A DNA stretch of 6,490 bases from positions 1 to 6,490 of the forward strand of contig JAICSL010000098.1 of the NCBI GenBank assembly GCA_025936955.1, written 5' to 3'. Source of the stretch: Nitrososphaeraceae archaeon (GTDB lineage Archaea; Thermoproteota; Nitrososphaeria; Nitrososphaerales; Nitrososphaeraceae). Made by a program: the position numbers and the translations under genes. The notes beneath the pieces are model-generated. The model saw nothing but the letters and a program-made list of their open reading frames with translations, was not told the origin of the DNA and searched no databases. Below, piece after piece: positions 1 to 5,325 of this stretch (within the stretch, counting starts at the first letter, position 1; every line of letters starts with the position of its first letter).

Positions 1-789
1 AGAAATTCTTGTAGCCCAGATATTGACTATTAAAACTGCTATTACCAAAAGTGCAAATAATCCAGCCGCAACTCCAAAACTAGTTACATGACCGAATACA
101 ATATTTCCTAGGTTCTCTGAGAATCGTTCAGCTGTAACCATAGTCAGATGAATAATGATAAATAAAACAAAAGCAACCATCCCCAAAAAGTGAAGACTTC
201 TTGCTGTCTGTCGGCCTCTGAATATCCTTGGATACCATGGAAACCTCGCATCAATTGCAGGAGACATAGCAGACCCTGTCGCGATCATAAACGGCCCGAG
301 GAGGAAAACAACTACAAAATAGGTGAGTTGTTGTATGGCATTATAAGGATGGCCAGCAGGAGGAAAATGAAACGATGCATATAATAGGGTATCATGAAGA
401 GCTTGGGGAATAATTGACCATGAAGTTGGAACTAATCTCTGCCATTCGTCACTTGTAAAAAGTAAGATATAATATATTGCCCCATTTGCTATCCAAAAAA
501 CAATAGAAAAGAAGTGCCAATGTCTTCCCAAACCAAGATTTTTATGTCCTGGCAAGGCTATCCAAGATGAAAATGACTCCTCCTCATCCAGCGATATCCA
601 TAGCTTGTCTTTTGGCATTTTTTTCCTCGTAAATTTGATCCATTCTGTTCCAGGTATACAATGATCATGCCAGTACAGCTTTGGTAATGCACTTAGTATC
701 TCTATACCACTACGGATCAAAAGAGTGATAAATATTATGTTAATAAAGTGCGCAAAACGTATCCAGAATGGAAAATCATCAAAAACCAT
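1..789 (-). CDS. Membrane cytochrome b (cytochrome b/b6 or b561-type domain), partial, possibly the N-terminal half of a molybdopterin oxidoreductase fusion
   Basis: The frame is open for 263 codons from ATG at 789 to the window edge, with no stop, so the C-terminus is missing. An in-frame TAA lies 21 bases upstream with no other start between, which fixes the start. About five hydrophobic segments are visible, near residues 8-32, 92-112, 152-173, 200-221 and 237-258. Histidines in or beside them (H14, H90, H92, H200, H214) are candidate b-heme ligands. Segments such as PGTEWIKFTRKKMP, GRHWHF, PYNAIQQLTYF and GSAMSPAIDARFPWYPR resemble a bacterial cytochrome b family often fused to a C-terminal sulfite-oxidase-like molybdopterin domain (recalled from knowledge of the family, not searched). 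Such proteins are expected to pass electrons between a molybdoenzyme and membrane quinone. It follows the phospholipase by 50 bases on the same strand. The membrane cytochrome call is confident; the fusion is inference because the sequence ends just after the fifth segment. Confidence 0.85.
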   Translation of the reverse strand, partial: MVFDDFPFWIRFAHFINIIFITLLIRSGIEILSALPKLYWHDHCIPGTEWIKFTRKKMPKDKLWISLDEEESFSSWIALPGHKNLGLGRHWHFFSIVFWIANGAIYYILLFTSDEWQRLVPTSWSIIPQALHDTLLYASFHFPPAGHPYNAIQQLTYFVVVFLLGPFMIATGSAMSPAIDARFPWYPRIFRGRQTARSLHFLGMVAFVLFIIIHLTMVTAERFSENLGNIVFGHVTSFGVAAGLFALLVIAVLIVNIWATRIS

Positions 790-810
790 ATCAAATCTTA
801 GCTTTGTTTA

Positions 811-842
811 TCTTGATATATTTAGTATAAGAGAACATACTA
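811..842 (-). promoter_or_regulatory. Candidate promoter of the cytochrome b gene with an overlapping inverted repeat
   Basis: Read on the minus strand, a TATA-like element TAAATATAT occupies 824-816, centred about 31 bases before the ATG at 789, which fits an archaeal promoter with a very short leader. The inverted repeat TAGTAT-8 bases-ATACTA at 823-842 touches the box and covers the stop codon of the upstream phospholipase gene. It could be an operator or a weak hairpin. There is no Shine-Dalgarno motif before the ATG, which also suggests a separate short-leader transcript rather than simple read-through. Confidence 0.4.
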
Positions 843-2153
843 TCGAAGGTTATGCTCTGCATTTGTGTCATTTTCTCTTTTTCTTGCCAGAATATGTTCA
901 GCGTCTTTTTCACCCTCTGCTATTAACTTCTTTACTCTGTAAATAGAAAAGTCAGCATCTTCTAATAGATAATGAAGTGTTTCTCTTCGTCCTATACGCA
1001 CGAGATCTTTTACTGATCTTCCAATTCTTTTCACAAGCGCATTATATTCGGGCTCAATTTCGAGTCTGGACTTGATGTTAGCATCCGATGGGTTACTCCC
1101 TGCGTTCATTACTTTATACATTTTTCTCAATAGATCAATGTATCTTTCATTTACCTTTAGCATCTCTATATTCTTGTCTGTTTTATCCATGAATATAATA
1201 TCTCTAGCTCTATGCCATACTTCTACCATATTCGAAGGAAGCTCTTTTTGTTGTCGTGGAAAAACATCCACAATATAAAAATTCTTGTCTGCTTGTTGCG
1301 AACGTTTTATTACTTCCATCATTGGAGTATTGGTAAGCAAGCTTCCATCCCAGAGATGTCTACCATTTTTCTCGCTCCACCTTATCCCATAAAAAGGATA
1401 TCCGACGCAAGCAACCAGATCGTCTACTTCAACATTCATACGAGCGCTATCAAATATAACAGGTTCTCCTTTCTGTATGTCTGTGGAAGTTATAATAAGC
1501 CTACAGTCATAGTGATTTGATGTATTACTCTTTTTTGGATTAGCCTCTAGATTCATTTTCTTTAATTTATCAAAATCGACATATTGCCTCAAAGTCTTTT
1601 TTAATGGAGTTACATCATAAAGATAGGTCCATTTAAACGGTAAGAAATAGTCTGGAGATTCGGGCATAAACCACTTGGGCAAAAAAGCTTTGGGATTACC
1701 ATAAAAGATGGAATACATAGAAGACCATATGGCCATCATTTTGTCCGGCGAAATATATGGAGATGATAATAAAAGCGGATTTGGAGGACTAATATTTTCA
1801 GCTAAAGATAACCAAAAATCCTCCAATAATGTAGGTACATCTTTGCCTGCATTTTGAGCTGAACATATTATAGAAGCATTTATAGCTCCGATAGAAGAAC
1901 CTGCCAATACGTCAAATTTAATTCCATATTTATGCAAGCATTTGTAAACGCCGCATTCGTATGCACCTAAAGAACCTCCACCCTGTAATACAAGAACAGT
2001 TTCTGTCTTGAGATCAAGGTCTTCTATTGGTTGTTCCGAATCTTTTTTCATTGAATTAGATATCATACTCCTTTCTAATTTCACCTTAATATCTTTGTAT
2101 GGTAACCGGCGAAACTTATTACTAATTCTCAGCATATAGACAAAGGGCTTCAT
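840..2153 (-). CDS. Patatin-like phospholipase with C-terminal DUF3734-like region
   Basis: This 437-residue protein has the full patatin signature: the glycine-rich oxyanion loop GGGSLGAYE at 58-66, the nucleophile elbow GSSIG at 85-89 (Ser87), and the catalytic-dyad Asp269 in the DGS motif. Patatins are Ser-Asp acyl hydrolases acting on phospholipids or other lipid esters. YDVTPLKKTLRQYVDFDKL (179-197) is typical of the bacterial branch. The stretch from IVDVFPRQQKELP (about 294-306) through RARDIIF resembles the DUF3734 extension of some bacterial patatin phospholipases. The tail (about 400-437) is highly charged and probably helical. There is no signal peptide or membrane helix, so it is likely cytosolic or peripheral. 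The start is uncertain: the patatin core begins near residue 50, and Met7 (2135), Met30 (2066) and Met35 (2051) are alternatives. An AT-rich box at 2154-2166 would suit a leaderless start at Met7. Substrate cannot be read from sequence. Confidence 0.9.
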   Translation of the reverse strand: MKPFVYMLRISNKFRRLPYKDIKVKLERSMISNSMKKDSEQPIEDLDLKTETVLVLQGGGSLGAYECGVYKCLHKYGIKFDVLAGSSIGAINASIICSAQNAGKDVPTLLEDFWLSLAENISPPNPLLLSSPYISPDKMMAIWSSMYSIFYGNPKAFLPKWFMPESPDYFLPFKWTYLYDVTPLKKTLRQYVDFDKLKKMNLEANPKKSNTSNHYDCRLIITSTDIQKGEPVIFDSARMNVEVDDLVACVGYPFYGIRWSEKNGRHLWDGSLLTNTPMMEVIKRSQQADKNFYIVDVFPRQQKELPSNMVEVWHRARDIIFMDKTDKNIEMLKVNERYIDLLRKMYKVMNAGSNPSDANIKSRLEIEPEYNALVKRIGRSVKDLVRIGRRETLHYLLEDADFSIYRVKKLIAEGEKDAEHILARKRENDTNAEHNLR

Positions 2154-2158
2154 AAATT

Positions 2159-2380
2159 TTAAATTGTAAGCCGCTTCAGATTACCGCAGAGAAGTATGCC
2201 TGTTTGCTTTTGATATTTTGAATATAGAGTGATCTGTCCTAAGATACTCACTTTTTTACCTTGTTTATCTTTATTATTTTTATATTTCAGGAATAATTGA
2301 GGACTGCTATCCCACTTTTGTTTTGAGATTCTCATACAGTTTTTAATTGAGCGGTACAAAAATCTCGCTTCACTATTCAT
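2159..2380 (-). CDS. Small basic hypothetical protein, uncertain
   Basis: This 73-codon ORF begins with ATG at 2380 and ends five bases before the first possible start of the phospholipase, on the same strand but in another frame. The product is lysine-rich and basic, with two cysteines (Cys15 and one near residue 64) and no membrane segment or signal peptide. I recognise no family. In favour of it being real: it is the only open frame in the leader between a TATA-like box near 2461-2476 and the phospholipase, and the close spacing is operon-like. Against: no Shine-Dalgarno motif, no clear TATA box at leaderless distance, and a length that chance could give in AT-rich DNA. It might instead be untranslated leader. 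Confidence 0.3.
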   Translation of the reverse strand: MNSEARFLYRSIKNCMRISKQKWDSSPQLFLKYKNNKDKQGKKVSILGQITLYSKYQKQTGILLCGNLKRLTI

Positions 2381-2460
2381 GGCAATGTTGAAATCAATAG
2401 AACATTGTAGTTTGGCTAGCGGGATGCATGATTACTCTACACGATGACGTGAACATGGAG

Positions 2461-2476
2461 TTTATTAAAATATAAC
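2461..2476 (-). promoter_or_regulatory. Candidate TATA box for the leftward transcript
   Basis: The plus-strand sequence tttattaaaatataac reads on the minus strand as a run of TATATTTTAATAAA type. A start of transcription about 25 bases further left (near 2440) would give roughly a 60-base leader before the small ORF, or a leader of nearly 290 bases before the phospholipase. The element is the most TATA-like minus-strand sequence in the gap, but AT-rich DNA yields such matches by chance. Confidence 0.3.
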
Positions 2477-2492
2477 AAAGTTAAAAAAAGTT

Positions 2493-2507
2493 GGATTCAA
2501 TGAATCC
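2493..2507. repeat. Perfect 7+1+7 palindrome, possible operator
   Basis: GGATTCA-A-TGAATCC is a perfect inverted repeat with a one-base centre. It lies about 17 bases upstream of the minus-strand TATA-like box, where archaeal regulators often bind. The one-base centre makes an RNA hairpin unlikely, and no T-run follows, so a dimeric protein-binding site is the better reading. Confidence 0.4.
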
Positions 2508-2628
2508 TTGTATCTCTTCTGAAAAATTGCATCTGTAACTATTCTATATCTTCTTAGCAGCAAAAAATAGCACATCTAGGTTTGTCTTGATATCATCGGA
2601 TGTTTCACATAAGGATATGAAAATTGTC

Positions 2629-2660
2629 GAATGCAAACGCCTGCAACAGAATGCAAATGC
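2629..2660 (+). repeat. 12-base direct repeat at a 20-base period
   Basis: GAATGCAAACGC (2629-2640) recurs as GAATGCAAATGC (2649-2660), with 11 of 12 bases identical. The period is 20 bases, about two helical turns, placing both copies on the same face of the DNA. Their location upstream of the alcohol dehydrogenase promoter suggests paired regulator half-sites. Confidence 0.5.
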
Positions 2661-2671
2661 ACTCCGTACTT

Positions 2672-2680
2672 TGCGACGCA
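2672..2680. repeat. Short perfect palindrome TGCG-A-CGCA
   Basis: TGCGACGCA is a perfect 4+1+4 palindrome. It lies 20 bases after the TGCA at 2652 and so continues the spacing of the TGCA series. Too short to be significant alone; listed because it belongs to the cluster of candidate binding motifs before the alcohol dehydrogenase gene. Confidence 0.3.
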
Positions 2681-2682
2681 CT

Positions 2683-2701
2683 AACATGTAAAATACATGT
2701 T
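2683..2701. promoter_or_regulatory. Candidate operator: perfect 8+3+8 inverted repeat
   Basis: AACATGTA-AAA-TACATGTT is a perfect inverted repeat of 19 bases. It sits about 60 bases before the alcohol dehydrogenase ATG and roughly 25 bases upstream of the candidate TATA box, a usual position for an archaeal activator or repressor dimer site. It is the strongest symmetric element in the gap. The regulator is unknown and no regulator gene is in the window. Confidence 0.5.
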
Positions 2702-2726
2702 CAAACTATTGCATAGTAGTGCATCC

Positions 2727-2761
2727 CTTTTTTATCTATGGTTATCAGTTATAGTACATAA
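2727..2761 (+). promoter_or_regulatory. Candidate leaderless promoter of the alcohol dehydrogenase operon
   Basis: A T-rich TATA-like element (cttttttatc, 2727-2736) is centred about 29 bases before the ATG at 2762. No Shine-Dalgarno motif precedes that ATG, so transcription probably starts at or within a few bases of the start codon, as is common for first genes of archaeal operons. The box is a weak match and is called mainly on position. Confidence 0.45.
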
Positions 2762-3820
2762 ATGAACGCAGCGCAAATAGTTAAACCAAAAGAATCTTTA
2801 AAAATACAACATCTCGAAACTCCTAAGCCCAAGGGATCACAGGTTCTTATTAAAGTAAATTCAGCTGGAGTTTGTCATAGCGATATCCACTTATGGGAAG
2901 GAGGATATGAGGGGCCACATGGACTATTTTTAAACACTACAGATAGAGGAGTAAAATACCCATTGACTCCTGGTCACGAGATAGCAGGAACGATAGATAC
3001 TCTGGGCGAACAAGCAGAGGGATTTAGCAAAAATGATAAAGTCCTTGTATATCCTTGGATAGGTGAGGGACTGTGTCCTGCATGTAGAATTGGCGAAGAG
3101 AATCTATGCGATAAACCTAGATCGTTAGGCGTCTATGTCGACGGAGGTTATTCAGAGTATGTATTGGTTCCAAGTTACAAATATCTTGTGAAAATAGGGG
3201 AAGATATTGATATTGACGCTGCTGCAACATTGTCATGTTCTGCTCTCACGGCATATGGAGCAGTAAAGAATGCTAATCTAAAGCCAGATGATACTGTTGT
3301 AATAGTTGGTGCAGGAGGACTGGGCCTGATGGCTATGCAGTTAGCAAAAGCAGTTACTGGTGCCAGGATAATTGCGATGGATATAGGAGACGATAAGTTA
3401 AAAGCTGCAAAAGAAGATGGTGGTGCAGATGACGTAGTCAATTCAAAAAAGGAAGATCCTGTAAAAGCTATTATGGAATTAACTGATAAACTTGGTACGG
3501 ATGCAGTAATTGACTTTGTCAACGCTTCAAAGACTGTCGAAGCTGACATGCAATTTCTTAGAAGAAGAGCAAGGTTAGTCCTGGTTGGGCTCTTTGGAGG
3601 TGAACTAAAGTTAGGTTTAGTCAGTATGCCAACTAGAGCATACAGGTTAATTGGATCTTATACTGGGACACTAAGCGATATGATAGAGTTGGTTTCCTTG
3701 GCAAAAAGAGGAATAATCAAACCACTTGTTTCAAATCGGTTCAAACTCGATCAAGCAACAGAAGCATTGACAATGTTAAAAGAGGGTAAAATTCTTGGTA
3801 GAGGTGTTATAAATCCTTGA
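2762..3820 (+). CDS. Zinc-dependent NAD(P) alcohol dehydrogenase, Sulfolobus ADH type
   Basis: This 352-residue medium-chain dehydrogenase oxidises alcohols to aldehydes or ketones, reversibly, with a nicotinamide cofactor. Catalytic zinc ligands are Cys38 (GVCHSD), His72 with Glu73 (GHE) and Cys159 (TLSCS). The structural zinc lobe is Glu102, Cys105, Cys108 and Cys116, with the Glu-Cys-Cys-Cys spacing known from Sulfolobus solfataricus ADH rather than four cysteines. The Rossmann motif GAGGLG is at 183-188, and Asp207 at the end of the second strand favours NAD over NADP. The phrases PKPKGSQVLIKVNSAGVCHSD and CRIGEENLCD closely resemble the Sulfolobus enzyme, whose length is about 347. The ATG sits on a leaderless-type promoter and no earlier start is needed. 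It is first in a probable operon, overlapping the aldehyde dehydrogenase by four bases, so its aldehyde product is probably passed on. The alcohol substrate cannot be read from sequence. Confidence 0.93.
   Translation: MNAAQIVKPKESLKIQHLETPKPKGSQVLIKVNSAGVCHSDIHLWEGGYEGPHGLFLNTTDRGVKYPLTPGHEIAGTIDTLGEQAEGFSKNDKVLVYPWIGEGLCPACRIGEENLCDKPRSLGVYVDGGYSEYVLVPSYKYLVKIGEDIDIDAAATLSCSALTAYGAVKNANLKPDDTVVIVGAGGLGLMAMQLAKAVTGARIIAMDIGDDKLKAAKEDGGADDVVNSKKEDPVKAIMELTDKLGTDAVIDFVNASKTVEADMQFLRRRARLVLVGLFGGELKLGLVSMPTRAYRLIGSYTGTLSDMIELVSLAKRGIIKPLVSNRFKLDQATEALTMLKEGKILGRGVINP
3801..3819 (+). promoter_or_regulatory. Shine-Dalgarno motif deciding a TTG start
   Basis: GAGGTG at 3801-3806 lies ten bases before the TTG at 3817 and matches the anti-Shine-Dalgarno of archaeal 16S rRNA. 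An in-frame TAG at 3799-3801 blocks any earlier start, and no ATG, GTG or other TTG follows before the conserved aldehyde dehydrogenase N-terminus, so this TTG is the start. The TTGA overlap with the upstream stop suggests translational coupling. Confidence 0.7.
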
Positions 3821-5250
3821 ATCAAGAAGGAAACAGATCATCAGCATCAACAGCAGAATTAAAGACAATAAATCCTGCAACAGAAGAGGTTATCGATCGA
3901 TACGAAATAATTACTAAAGAGCAGATAAATGACAAAGTAAAGAAAGCGCGAATTGCATTTGATGAGGAATGGAATAAAGACATCAATAAAAGAATCGATT
4001 TTATTCACGACTTTGCAAATGAATTGAGAAAGAACAAGGAGAACCTTGCTAAAACTGCAACAAATGAAATGGGAAAGGCGATAAAAGAAGCCAAATCTGA
4101 AGTTGAAAAATGTGCATGGGCAATGGAATATTTTGCAGATAACGGGAAGATTTTTGCAACAGATGAAATTATTAATACAGATGCTAGAAAAACTTTCGTA
4201 ACATTTCAGCCTCTTGGAGTAATCGGCAGTATAATGCCATGGAATTTTCCTTACTGGCAGGCATTAAGATTTGCAGCTCCTTCATTAATGATTGGTAACA
4301 CTATAGTATTGAAACCTGCAAGTGCCACAATGCAATGTGGAATTGAAATAGAAAAGGCTTTCAACAAAGTTGGGCTACCAGAGGGCGTGTTTCAAACTCT
4401 AATAGGAGATTCCAGCATTGCAGAGTCACTGATTGATTCGGACATTAATGCTGTAACATTTACTGGAAGCATTTCAGCCGGAGCAAAAGTGGCGCAGAGA
4501 GCTACTTCACAAGTAAAGAAAACAGTGCTTGAGCTAGGTGGAAGTGATCCGTTTATAGTGTTTGAAGATGCAGATATCGAGAAAGCATCCGATGGTGCAG
4601 TCAAAGGTAGATTTATTAATTGTGGCCAGAGCTGCATAGCATCAAAGCGGTTTATCATAGTAAAGAAGATTGCAAACGAATTCATTGAAAAATTTGTTCA
4701 AAAGACCGAGAAACTCAGAGTTGGTGATCCTCTTTCAGACGACACCGATATAGGGCCACTAGTAAATAGTAAGAGTCTGGAGAGCATAGATTCTGTAGTT
4801 AAAGACTCAATCAAAGAGGGTGCAGAACTACTTACAGGCGGTGAGCGGTTAAAGAATAAAAACAAGGGTTATTTCTACAGGCCAACTGTATTCAAAAATA
4901 TTTCACCAAAAATGCATATAGTACAGGAAGAAGTCTTCGGTCCTGTTGCACCAATAATAATAGCCGACGATGAAATGCAGGCTATAAAGCTTGCAAACGA
5001 TACACAATATGGACTTGGGGCATGTATGTGGACTGAGGATCTCGATAAAGCTGAGAACCTATCAAGATTGATACAGTCTGGAATAGTAAGTGTGAACAAT
5101 GTGGTAGCTTCTGATCCCAGAGTTCCCTTTGGAGGAGTAAAGAAGAGTGGCTTTGGTAGAGAGCTATCCAGATATGGAATGCTTGAATTTGCAAACATTA
5201 AATCAGTTAGATTTTATGACAAATTGGTAGATTATCATCATGTGGAGTAA
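3817..5250 (+). CDS. NAD(P)-dependent aldehyde dehydrogenase, succinate-semialdehyde dehydrogenase-like
   Basis: This 477-residue protein is a full-length ALDH-superfamily enzyme that oxidises an aldehyde to a carboxylate. Visible landmarks are PWNF with Asn143, Lys166 in the cofactor site, FTGS (215-218), general base Glu239 in ELGG, nucleophile Cys273 in GQSC, Glu372 in EEVFGP and PFGG (437-440). The N-terminal phrase TINPATEEVI and the stretch RFINCGQSCIASKRFI recall the Sad/YneI-type succinate semialdehyde dehydrogenase branch, but substrate calls in this superfamily are unreliable. It starts with TTG inside the stop codon region of the alcohol dehydrogenase, giving tight co-expression and suggesting that it consumes that enzyme's aldehyde. 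About 14 residues precede the conserved core. No signal peptide or membrane segment is seen, so it is cytosolic. A detoxification role or a catabolic role are both possible. Confidence 0.93.
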   Translation: MNQEGNRSSASTAELKTINPATEEVIDRYEIITKEQINDKVKKARIAFDEEWNKDINKRIDFIHDFANELRKNKENLAKTATNEMGKAIKEAKSEVEKCAWAMEYFADNGKIFATDEIINTDARKTFVTFQPLGVIGSIMPWNFPYWQALRFAAPSLMIGNTIVLKPASATMQCGIEIEKAFNKVGLPEGVFQTLIGDSSIAESLIDSDINAVTFTGSISAGAKVAQRATSQVKKTVLELGGSDPFIVFEDADIEKASDGAVKGRFINCGQSCIASKRFIIVKKIANEFIEKFVQKTEKLRVGDPLSDDTDIGPLVNSKSLESIDSVVKDSIKEGAELLTGGERLKNKNKGYFYRPTVFKNISPKMHIVQEEVFGPVAPIIIADDEMQAIKLANDTQYGLGACMWTEDLDKAENLSRLIQSGIVSVNNVVASDPRVPFGGVKKSGFGRELSRYGMLEFANIKSVRFYDKLVDYHHVE

Positions 5251-5283
5251 ACCGGAGAAAGACAGAAGAGAAATAGGAAAGAC

Positions 5284-5325
5284 CATAAAATTAGTTATAA
5301 TAAAAGTTATAGATGAGGATCAGAT
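5284..5325 (+). promoter_or_regulatory. Candidate internal promoter and Shine-Dalgarno motif for the NDH-2-like gene
   Basis: In the 75-base gap after the aldehyde dehydrogenase, TTATAATAAAA (5295-5305) is centred 26 bases before the ATG at 5326, right for a leaderless transcript. A second AT box, cataaaatta (5283-5292), would give a leader of about 14 bases. GAGG at 5315-5318, seven bases before the ATG, is a Shine-Dalgarno motif usable only on the longer leader or on read-through from the operon. Both modes of expression are possible. Confidence 0.45.

Larger units (their letters stand above)
2381..2761. other. Divergent intergenic region, non-coding
   Basis: These 381 bases separate the leftward phospholipase side from the rightward alcohol dehydrogenase side. 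I see no tRNA, no rRNA fragment and no convincing small gene; the 12-codon ORF starting at 2500 is dismissed. The left half (about 2381-2510) holds an AT-rich TATA-like box for the minus strand and a perfect 15-base palindrome. The stretch 2511-2628 shows nothing I can assign. The right part (2629-2761) is rich in short repeats and ends in a candidate promoter for the alcohol dehydrogenase. Confidence 0.8.

Noticed and set aside
190..384. Plus-strand open frame of 64 codons
   Set aside because: Antisense to the cytochrome b membrane protein and without any recognisable feature.
2159..2380. LYR-like tripeptide (FLYRSIKN) near the start of the small ORF
   Set aside because: LYR proteins are mitochondrial and need a longer pattern around the motif; three residues are no evidence.
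2493..2507. Palindrome as a T-arm of a tRNA or as a terminator
   Set aside because: It lacks the GTTCRA core and the rest of a cloverleaf, has a one-base loop, and no T-run follows.
2500..2538. 12-codon ORF in the intergenic region
   Set aside because: Very short, starts inside the palindrome, and has no ribosome binding site or downstream partner.
3175..3549. Minus-strand open frame of 124 codons inside the alcohol dehydrogenase
   Set aside because: Serine- and alanine-rich shadow of a clearly real gene, with no family features.
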